DNA of 5,082 nucleotides from Bacteroidota bacterium (GTDB lineage Bacteria > Bacteroidota > Bacteroidia > JACCXN01), in the NCBI GenBank assembly GCA_947462515.1, contig CANHPJ010000161.1, forward strand, positions 1 to 5,082. Direction: 5' to 3'. The first letter of the stretch is position 1. Each line of letters starts with the position of its first letter. Position numbers and translations under genes: made by a program. The notes below the pieces were generated by a model. The model was not told where the DNA came from, did no database searches, and was given only the letters and a program-made list of their open reading frames with translations. Positions 1-5,082 of this stretch are shown piece after piece.

Positions 1-339
1 ATTTAAATTTTTAATATCGCTCATCCAAACTGGATATAATTCCATCAAGGCCTTTATTTGATGTTCTTCGTTTTCCTCTTTGTTTCCAATAATCAAGTCG
101 GGATTTAAAGCCTTGATGATTTCAAAATCAAATTTTTTCGTTCCTCCAACTACAGTGGCGTTTTTACATTTTTCTTTGGGATGAATGCAGAATTTGGTAA
201 TTCCTACAATTCGGTCTTGTAACTCGAGGTCAAAGAGAAGTTCGGTTTGGGAAGGAACCAAAGAGATAATTCTTTTTGGAAAAACCGGCAAGTTAACTTG
301 CCGGTTCATTTGATCTATATAGCTTATAAAATTGCTCAA
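1..339 (-). CDS. Helical-backbone metal receptor (BtuF-like periplasmic-binding-protein fold), 3' end cut off
   Basis: This is the N-terminal part (about 113 residues) of a protein of the helical-backbone metal-receptor family, which includes the vitamin B12 binder BtuF and iron-siderophore binders. Visible family features are the opening DQMNRQV (compare the usual DxxGRxV), then PKRIISLVPSQTELLFDL, the KFCIHP segment, VGGTKKFD and LNPDLIIGNKEEN. I chose a TTG start at 337-339 because the family's opening DQ..R.V motif lies partly upstream of the first ATG (307-309), which would cut it. An in-frame TAA eight codons... upstream of the ATG's 5' extension closes the frame at 346-348, so no start further upstream is possible. 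Neither start gives a hydrophobic signal peptide, which is odd for a transporter's binding protein. The gene lies 22 nt after the PLP-enzyme gene on the same strand, so it is probably co-transcribed. The ligand cannot be read from this fragment. Family call is firm; start codon is inferred. Confidence 0.85.
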   Translation of the reverse strand, partial: MSNFISYIDQMNRQVNLPVFPKRIISLVPSQTELLFDLELQDRIVGITKFCIHPKEKCKNATVVGGTKKFDFEIIKALNPDLIIGNKEENEEHQIKALMELYPVWMSDIKNLN

Positions 340-361
340 TGTAAATTAATACATCTTGATG

Positions 362-1723
362 CTAGCGCGCCAAAGCACTAATGATGTCATGCTGGGTGAT
401 GATTTGGGTATTGTTATCATCGATTTTTATTAAAACAGCATTGTTGTTTTTGTCTATCAGTTTTGAAATCTCATCCAATGTAGCATCCTTGTTTACGAAT
501 GGAAAAGGCGCTTGCATAATATCTTGCACTTTTAGTGTTTTTACATCCGGATTTTGTGCTACTATACTCAAAATATGACTATCATTTACTGAGCCAACAA
601 AATTACCATCCTTAACCACAGGTATTTGAGAAATGTTAAATCGGGTAAGCTTGTAAATGGTTTCTGCTAGGGTCTGATTGGCATCAACAGTAATTAGTTT
701 TTCGTTTTTATGACTGTCAACCAAATCAATTGCTTTAGGTGTTTCTTTGGTTAAGAAACCTCTGTCACGCATCCAGTCGTCGTTAAACATTTTGCCTAAA
801 TAACGGGTGCCGTGATCGTGAAATATTACCACAACCGTTTCGCCTTCTTTGAAATGCTCTTTAAGCTGAATGATACCGGCTACGGCAGATCCGGCAGAGT
901 TGCCAACAAAAATGCCTTCTTTACGAGAAATTTCACGCGTATATATTGCAGCATCTTTATCCGTTACTTTTTCAAAATGATCAATAATGCTAAAATCAAC
1001 ATTTTCGGGTAAAAAATCTTCTCCTATGCCCTCTGTAATATAAGGGTAAATCTCATTTTTATCGAAGATGCCTGTTTCCTTATATTTTTTAAATACTGAT
1101 CCGTAAGTATCTATTCCCCAAACTTTAAGATTCGGATTTTTCTCTTTAAGGTATTTTCCCGTTCCGCATATGGTGCCACCGGTGCCAACTCCAACCACCA
1201 GGTGATCTACTTTGCCACCTGTTTGTTCCCATATTTCAGGGCCTGTTGATTCGTAATGAGCTTGTGCGTTTGAAGGATTGTCATATTGATTTGGTTTCCA
1301 GGAGTTAGGGACCTCATTAACAAGCCTTGACGATACCGAGTAATAAGAACGGGGATCTTCCGGTTCCACATTGGTAGGACAAACAAAAACTTCAGCTCCA
1401 AGGGCTCTTAAAGCATCTACTTTCTCCTTTGATTGTTTGTCGGTAGTGGTAAAAATACATTTGTAACCTTTAACTACTGCTGCTATGGCAAGTCCCATAC
1501 CGGTATTGCCCGAGGTTCCCTCAATAATTGTTCCACCTGGTTTTAATATGCCTGATTTTTCAGCATCCTCAATCATTTTAAGAGCCATACGGTCTTTTAT
1601 GGAGTTGCCCGGATTAAAGGTTTCCACTTTTGCCAATACTGTAGCTTTTACCTCTTTGGTTACAGCGTTTAGTTTGACTAATGGCGTATTTCCGATGGTT
1701 TCAAGGATGTTGTTATAATACAT
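362..1723 (-). CDS. PLP-dependent cystathionine beta-synthase / cysteine synthase with C-terminal CBS-domain pair
   Basis: A complete 453-residue cytoplasmic fold-type II PLP enzyme. The catalytic domain spans about residues 1-325. K43 in NPGNSIKDR should carry the PLP Schiff base, TSGNTG (70-75) fits the substrate/cofactor loop, VGTGGT (179-184) fits the phosphate-binding loop, and GNSAGSA (274-280) holds the serine expected to contact the PLP ring nitrogen. QYDNPSNAQAHYEST, EGIGEDFLP and the FNDDWMRDRGF tail resemble cystathionine beta-synthase more than plain CysK. Two CBS repeats follow at about 340-390 and 399-451; this type of module commonly binds adenosyl ligands such as AMP or S-adenosylmethionine and regulates the enzyme. 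There is no N-terminal heme-binding extension as in the human enzyme. The likely reaction is beta-replacement on serine or an activated serine to give cystathionine or cysteine; which one cannot be settled from sequence. The start MYYNNILETIGNTPLVKL is the normal family N-terminus. The gene is probably first in a transcript with the metal-receptor gene. Confidence 0.93.
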   Translation of the reverse strand: MYYNNILETIGNTPLVKLNAVTKEVKATVLAKVETFNPGNSIKDRMALKMIEDAEKSGILKPGGTIIEGTSGNTGMGLAIAAVVKGYKCIFTTTDKQSKEKVDALRALGAEVFVCPTNVEPEDPRSYYSVSSRLVNEVPNSWKPNQYDNPSNAQAHYESTGPEIWEQTGGKVDHLVVGVGTGGTICGTGKYLKEKNPNLKVWGIDTYGSVFKKYKETGIFDKNEIYPYITEGIGEDFLPENVDFSIIDHFEKVTDKDAAIYTREISRKEGIFVGNSAGSAVAGIIQLKEHFKEGETVVVIFHDHGTRYLGKMFNDDWMRDRGFLTKETPKAIDLVDSHKNEKLITVDANQTLAETIYKLTRFNISQIPVVKDGNFVGSVNDSHILSIVAQNPDVKTLKVQDIMQAPFPFVNKDATLDEISKLIDKNNNAVLIKIDDNNTQIITQHDIISALAR

Positions 1724-1757
1724 GATTCGAATGAGTAAAATTATGTTTTTAGAATTG

Positions 1758-1787
1758 CAAAAGTAACAATTTAGCTTTCAAATAAAA
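1758..1787 (-). promoter_or_regulatory. Candidate Bacteroidota-type promoter for the CBS/metal-receptor transcript
   Basis: On the minus strand, TACTTTTG (1765 down to 1758) matches the Bacteroidota -7 element TAnnTTTG exactly. A TTTT stretch at 1787-1784 sits 18 nt upstream, where a TTTG-like -33 element is expected; this half is only a partial match. The implied transcription start near 1751 would give a leader of roughly 28 nt before the ATG at 1723. No AGGAGG-type ribosome-binding site is seen in that leader, which is usual in this phylum. The match is to a short motif in AT-rich DNA, so it remains a candidate. Confidence 0.5.
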
Positions 1788-1814
1788 TCATTGACAAGCA
1801 AAATATTAAACCCC

Positions 1815-1837
1815 GGCATAATTATATTGTTCATGCC
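1815..1837. repeat. Short inverted repeat GGCAT-N13-ATGCC
   Basis: GGCAT (1815-1819) and ATGCC (1833-1837) form a perfect 5-bp inverted repeat with a 13-nt AT-rich centre. It lies about 30-50 nt upstream of the candidate promoter of the CBS gene. The shape would suit a dimeric regulator's operator or a weak hairpin, but such arms occur by chance in intergenic DNA and no T-tract follows immediately. Function is not established. Confidence 0.25.
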
Positions 1838-1880
1838 AACAGTAATAAGTTTAAATTTTGGTAATGGGTTTTGGACTTTT

Positions 1881-1904
1881 AAAAAAGACTCCTTTAAAAA
1901 GGTC
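1881..1904 (-). terminator. Possible weak intrinsic terminator of the permease gene
   Basis: Read on the minus strand, about 27 nt after the permease stop codon, GACC...GGAGTC (1904-1887) can fold into a short, bulged stem, followed directly by six T residues (1886-1881). A larger imperfect inverted repeat also spans 1873-1905 (GGAC..TTTTAAA against TTTAAAAAGGTCC). The stem is short and AT-rich, so termination would be weak. If it does not work, transcription could run on into the CBS gene. Confidence 0.3.
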
Positions 1905-1930
1905 CGTTTTATACCTGGTAAAAAACGTTG

Positions 1931-3154
1931 CTAGCTGAATCGGATTGCTTTAACAGGTGTTATTTTGCTGATAAAGTATGATGGAATAACTAACATAAAT
2001 ATACATATCAAGAAAATGCCCAGGTTCAAAAACAAAATATGCCAAAAATCAAGTAATACAGGCACTTCCTTTAAATAGTAATTTGCTTCATTTAATTTGA
2101 TAATTCCAAAATGTAATTGAATAAAGCACAAGGATAAACCAATTAGATTTCCCCAAAACAATCCTTTTCCAATGATATAAGCTCCATTGATTAGGAATAT
2201 TTTTTGTATTTGTGAATTTTTCATCCCCATAGCCTTTAATAGACCTATAGTAGGGGTTTTCTCCAAAATTAATATTAATAAGGTGGCAATCATATTAATT
2301 ACTCCAACAAGAATCATAAGAGTCAGTATTATAGCCACATTGATGTCTTGCAGGTTAAGCCAGTCAAATATTTGAGGGTTTAACTCTTTTATGCTCTTGG
2401 CATTCAAGTCATAGGTTATTTGATCGTTCACAAAAGCGGTTATCTCATCCGATTTGTCAAATTGCTTAATATAAATTTCAAATCCAGCTATTTGATCTTC
2501 ATTCCAGTCGTTCAATTTTTGGATATGCCTTATGTCTCCAAGCAAATATAGTTTGTCAAATTCTTCCAAGCCGGTTTGGTATATTCCGGCAATTTTGAAT
2601 TTCCTTACTCTGGGTGGTTGTTGAATAAAATACATCAGCAAGTCATCGCCCAGTTTGAGTTTTAATTTAGATGCCTGATTTTTTGAGATAATTATTTCAT
2701 TGGAGCTGGCAGTATCAGAAAAAGTTAACTTTTTTCCTTCAACCAACTTATCATTAAAAAATGACCAGTCGAAATCATTTGATATACCTTTTAATATAAC
2801 TCCCTGAATGTCATTATCTGTTTTTATGATTCCGGATTTAATGGCATAGCTTTGTATATGACGTATATTCTGGTTTTTTTTAAGCTGTGAGATAAACTTC
2901 TGGTTTTTATTTATGGGTACCGGTTCAAAGGAGGTATTGGCATCGAAATGTTGTATTTGAATATGACCGCCAAAACCAATAACTTTGTCGCGGATTTTGG
3001 TTTTAAAACCATTAATGATGGATATGGATAAAATCATCACTATTAATCCCAAAGCAATGCCTAAAACCGATATTTTTACAATTGGTTTCGAAATATTGCC
3101 GGCGTTTTTCTCGCCTTTTATTATTCGGGATGCTATAAATAAAGCGTAGTTCAA
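1931..3154 (-). CDS. FtsX-family ABC transporter permease, LolC/LolE type
   Basis: An inner-membrane permease of about 407 residues with the LolC/E/MacB-like layout. Numbered from the TTG start, there is a cytoplasmic N-terminus (FIASRIIKGEKN), TM1 at about 26-48, a large extracytoplasmic domain at about 49-270, TM2 at about 271-297, a cytoplasmic coupling segment with EKTPTIGLLKAMGM, TM3 at about 323-350, TM4 at about 372-397, and a short tail ending TPVKAIRFS. Family members work with a separate ATPase (LolD-like) to extract lipoproteins from the inner membrane; no ATPase gene is in this window. An ATG at 3206-3208 would add 18 residues (425 in all), but that extension does not look like the family. 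The TTG at 3152-3154 gives MNYALFIASRIIKGEK, the usual Bacteroidota N-terminus, and keeps the gene clear of the divergent NamZ gene. The family is firm; lipoprotein release as the exact role is inferred. Confidence 0.9.
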   Translation of the reverse strand: MNYALFIASRIIKGEKNAGNISKPIVKISVLGIALGLIVMILSISIINGFKTKIRDKVIGFGGHIQIQHFDANTSFEPVPINKNQKFISQLKKNQNIRHIQSYAIKSGIIKTDNDIQGVILKGISNDFDWSFFNDKLVEGKKLTFSDTASSNEIIISKNQASKLKLKLGDDLLMYFIQQPPRVRKFKIAGIYQTGLEEFDKLYLLGDIRHIQKLNDWNEDQIAGFEIYIKQFDKSDEITAFVNDQITYDLNAKSIKELNPQIFDWLNLQDINVAIILTLMILVGVINMIATLLILILEKTPTIGLLKAMGMKNSQIQKIFLINGAYIIGKGLFWGNLIGLSLCFIQLHFGIIKLNEANYYLKEVPVLLDFWHILFLNLGIFLICIFMLVIPSYFISKITPVKAIRFS

Positions 3155-3160
3155 TTTTTT

Positions 3161-4375
3161 ATGATAATAATTTTTAAAAGTTATTCTAAAGCCTGTAAAT
3201 ATAAACAATTATTTTTTTTAGGTTTAGTAACACTTAACGTTCTGTTTTTAAATTCATTAAATGCTCAAATCAAAGTAGGAGCTGAAAAGACCTCTGCTTA
3301 TCTTCCGCAGTTGAAAGGAAAAAATGTTGCCGTTTTAGGAAACCAATCTTCTTTGATTCAACAAACTCATCTGGTAGATAGTTTGCTATCATTGGGCATC
3401 CATATCAAAAAGGTTTTTTGTCCTGAGCATGGTTTTAGGGGTAATGCAGACGCCGGAGAACATGTGAAAAATTATACCGACAAAAAAACCGGTTTGCCTG
3501 TAATTTCATTATATGGCAAGCATAAAAAGCCATTACCCGATGATTTAAAAGGAATTGACATAGTAGTGTTTGATTTGCAGGATGTTGGAGTGAGGTTCTA
3601 TACTTATATCTCGTCTATGCATTATATGATGGAGGCATGTGCCGAAAATAAGGTTAAATTTTTGGTTTTGGATAGGCCAAACCCCAATGGTTTTTATGTT
3701 GACGGGCCGGTGCTAGAAGATAACTGCAAGTCCTTTGTCGGCATGCATAAAGTACCTGTTGTGCATGGTATGACAGTTGCAGAGTACGCACAAATGATCA
3801 ACAACGAAGGTTGGCTGGCAAATGCTGTTAAATGCGATTTAAGTTATGTTACAGTTGATAATTATACTCATAGTTACTTGTATTCTCTACCAATAAAGCC
3901 ATCGCCTAATTTGCCTAATATGGCATCTGTATATTTATATCCATCCTTGTGTTTTTTTGAGGGTACTATAATTAGTATGGGGCGTGGCACCGATAAGCCA
4001 TTTCAGGTTTATGGTCACCCAGCATTAAAAAATGCCAATTTTGAGTTCATGCCTCGAAGCATAACAGGGGCATCTAAGAATCCTCCTTTTAAGGGAGAAA
4101 AATGCCACGGTTTTGATTTAACCTCCTATGGGGAGAATTTGGTAGCAAAGACTCCAAAATTGTATCTGGAATGGCTAATTTTTGCATATCAGAATATGCC
4201 TGATAAAAATAATTTCTTCAACAATTTTTTTGAGAAGTTAGCAGGTACTACTTTGTTAAAGCAGCAAATTATTGAAGGTAAGAATGATATGGACATAAGA
4301 AAAACCTGGCAGAAGGATTTAGAGGCTTTTAAAAATACTCGAAAAAAATATTTGTTATATACAGATTTTGAATAA
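3161..4375 (+). CDS. namZ: Exo-beta-N-acetylmuramidase NamZ-family protein (DUF1343)
   Basis: A complete 404-residue exported protein of the DUF1343 family, whose characterised members (NamZ, glycoside hydrolase family GH171) remove N-acetylmuramic acid from the non-reducing end of peptidoglycan fragments. The N-terminus has lysines at 6-15, a hydrophobic core at about 17-30 and a plausible signal peptidase I site after A35 (SLNA|Q), so the mature enzyme should be periplasmic. Family blocks in order are CPEHGFRGNADAGE (87-100), GLPVISLYG (111-119), VFDLQDVGVRFYTYISSM (136-153), LDRPNPNG (170-177), VPVVHGMTVAEYA (198-210), PSPNLPN (247-253), LYPSLCFFEGT (259-269), GRGTDKPFQVYG (274-285) and KKYLLYTDF near the end. 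The length matches a full family member. No other ATG, GTG or TTG in frame would retain the signal peptide, and a stop at 3140-3142 closes the frame upstream. The likely role is peptidoglycan turnover or recycling. Confidence 0.93.
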   Translation: MIIIFKSYSKACKYKQLFFLGLVTLNVLFLNSLNAQIKVGAEKTSAYLPQLKGKNVAVLGNQSSLIQQTHLVDSLLSLGIHIKKVFCPEHGFRGNADAGEHVKNYTDKKTGLPVISLYGKHKKPLPDDLKGIDIVVFDLQDVGVRFYTYISSMHYMMEACAENKVKFLVLDRPNPNGFYVDGPVLEDNCKSFVGMHKVPVVHGMTVAEYAQMINNEGWLANAVKCDLSYVTVDNYTHSYLYSLPIKPSPNLPNMASVYLYPSLCFFEGTIISMGRGTDKPFQVYGHPALKNANFEFMPRSITGASKNPPFKGEKCHGFDLTSYGENLVAKTPKLYLEWLIFAYQNMPDKNNFFNNFFEKLAGTTLLKQQIIEGKNDMDIRKTWQKDLEAFKNTRKKYLLYTDFE

Positions 4376-4413
4376 ACAAAAAAACCCTTGAATTTCAAGG
4401 GTTTTTTTGTTTA
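4373..4413. terminator. Bidirectional intrinsic terminator between convergent genes
   Basis: A perfect 19-bp inverted repeat (4373-4391 and 4395-4413) with a 3-nt loop, ATT. The core is CCCTTGA/TCAAGGG, with seven A residues before it and seven T residues after it, so either strand gives a GC-containing hairpin followed by a U-tract. It sits between the converging NamZ and aminotransferase genes and should serve both. The left arm begins at the TAA stop codon of the NamZ gene. Confidence 0.92.
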
Positions 4414-4426
4414 ATTAAGGATTTTT

Positions 4427-5082
4427 TTAGTTTGCAAGTGCTTTTTCTTTGTCAGAAATAGCCGTTCTTCCAGGATATACTTTTAATGCTTCTTCCAAGC
4501 AAATCACTGCGTTTTTAAGTGATTCGATGTTAAGAACATAAGCCATTCTCACTTCATTATAGCCTAGGCCCGGTGTGGCATAAAATCCGGTAGCCGGCGC
4601 AAGCATTACTGTTTGGTTTTCATGTTGGAATTCTTCAAGTAACCACTGGCAAAATTTATCTGCATTGTCGATTGGTAATCGTGCAATACAATAGAAAGCA
4701 CCACTTGGTTTAGGGCAGAAAACACCATTTATTTTATTTAGACCTTCTACCAAAACGTTTCTTCTGGCCACGTATTCTTTACTTACGTTATCAAAATACG
4801 ATTGTGGGGTTTTCAAGGCTGCTTCTCCGGCTATTTGCCCAAAAGTAGGAGGGCTTAACCTGGCCTGAGCAAATTTCATGGCTGCAGCCATCAAGTCATT
4901 GTTTTTGGTTATGAAGGCACCAATTCTGGTTCCACACATGCTGTATCTTTTAGAGACAGAGTCTATCAAAACGGTATTTTCTTCTATCCCTTCCAAATGC
5001 ATGGCCGAGTTGTGTTTTACACCATCGTAGCAAAACTCACGGTATACCTCATCAGCAAATAAGAATAGGTCGTGTTTTTTAA
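4427..5082 (-). CDS. Class I/II PLP-dependent aminotransferase, 5' end cut off
   Basis: The C-terminal 217 residues of a fold-type I aminotransferase (aspartate aminotransferase superfamily); the open frame continues through the right edge, so the ATG at 5000-5002 is internal. Counting from the first whole codon, FADEVYREF supplies the aspartate (10) and tyrosine (13) that contact PLP, SVSKRYS supplies the Schiff-base lysine (44), the nearby arginine of TRIG (52) is the usual phosphate contact, and R178 in NEVRMAYVL is the expected binder of the substrate alpha-carboxylate. Family members are about 390-400 residues, so roughly the first 180 are missing. The enzyme is cytoplasmic and transfers amino groups between an amino acid and a 2-oxo acid; the substrate-defining N-terminal part is absent, so specificity cannot be assigned. 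The stop codon at 4427-4429 lies just beyond the shared terminator. Confidence 0.92.
   Translation of the reverse strand, partial: KKHDLFLFADEVYREFCYDGVKHNSAMHLEGIEENTVLIDSVSKRYSMCGTRIGAFITKNNDLMAAAMKFAQARLSPPTFGQIAGEAALKTPQSYFDNVSKEYVARRNVLVEGLNKINGVFCPKPSGAFYCIARLPIDNADKFCQWLLEEFQHENQTVMLAPATGFYATPGLGYNEVRMAYVLNIESLKNAVICLEEALKVYPGRTAISDKEKALAN

Noticed and set aside
381..1718. Several plus-strand open frames of 65-77 codons lying opposite the CBS-type gene.
   Set aside because: They are antisense to a well-supported gene, show no protein-family features and are explained by its codon composition.
1791..1822. TTGACA at 1791-1796 with CATAAT at 1817-1822, resembling a plus-strand sigma-70 promoter of the Escherichia coli type.
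   Set aside because: The 20-nt spacer is too long, Bacteroidota use a different consensus, and no supported plus-strand gene follows.
1833..1934. A 33-codon plus-strand open frame (starting MPTVISLNFG) in the intergenic spacer, overlapping the permease stop codon on the opposite strand.
   Set aside because: It has no recognisable motif, no visible ribosome-binding site or promoter, and a composition expected from AT-rich non-coding DNA.
3155..3208. Extending the permease to the ATG at 3206-3208.
   Set aside because: The extra 18 residues do not resemble the family N-terminus and would overlap the NamZ coding region; kept as an alternative in the permease entry.
4427..5002. Reading the aminotransferase as a complete 191-residue protein starting at the ATG at 5000-5002.
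   Set aside because: The frame stays open to the right edge and the upstream part contains the conserved FADEVYREF block, so the gene is simply cut by the window.

Overview
The window looks like ordinary chromosome from a member of the Bacteroidota. It is AT-rich, ribosome-binding sites of the AGGAGG type are absent, a TAnnTTTG promoter element lies upstream of one gene, and the proteins read like Bacteroidota versions of their families. I would not name a genus. I see no transposase, phage gene, tRNA, rRNA, CRISPR array or other sign of a mobile island.

Layout from left to right. Bases 1-339 (minus) are the 5' part of a helical-backbone metal-receptor gene (BtuF-like) that runs off the left edge. 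Just upstream on the same strand, bases 362-1723 encode a complete PLP enzyme of the cystathionine beta-synthase/cysteine synthase type with a C-terminal pair of CBS domains. The 22-nt gap suggests the two genes share a transcript from a promoter near 1758-1787. A 207-nt spacer separates them from a complete FtsX/LolC/E-type ABC transporter permease (minus, about 1931-3154). Divergent from the permease is a complete exo-beta-N-acetylmuramidase NamZ-family (DUF1343) gene with a signal peptide (plus, 3161-4375). A bidirectional terminator follows, formed by a perfect 19-bp inverted repeat. Beyond it, a class I/II aminotransferase (minus, 4427 to the right edge) is cut off at its 5' end.

Functionally the window mixes amino-acid metabolism (two PLP enzymes of different fold types), envelope work (lipoprotein-release-type permease and peptidoglycan recycling) and a metal or corrinoid binding protein. 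Only the metal-receptor/CBS pair looks like an operon. The permease and NamZ genes share a start region, and the NamZ and aminotransferase genes share a terminator.

I did not find a convincing undescribed system. The most interesting points are the back-to-back start codons near 3154/3161, two genes that probably start with TTG, and a metal-receptor protein with no signal peptide.
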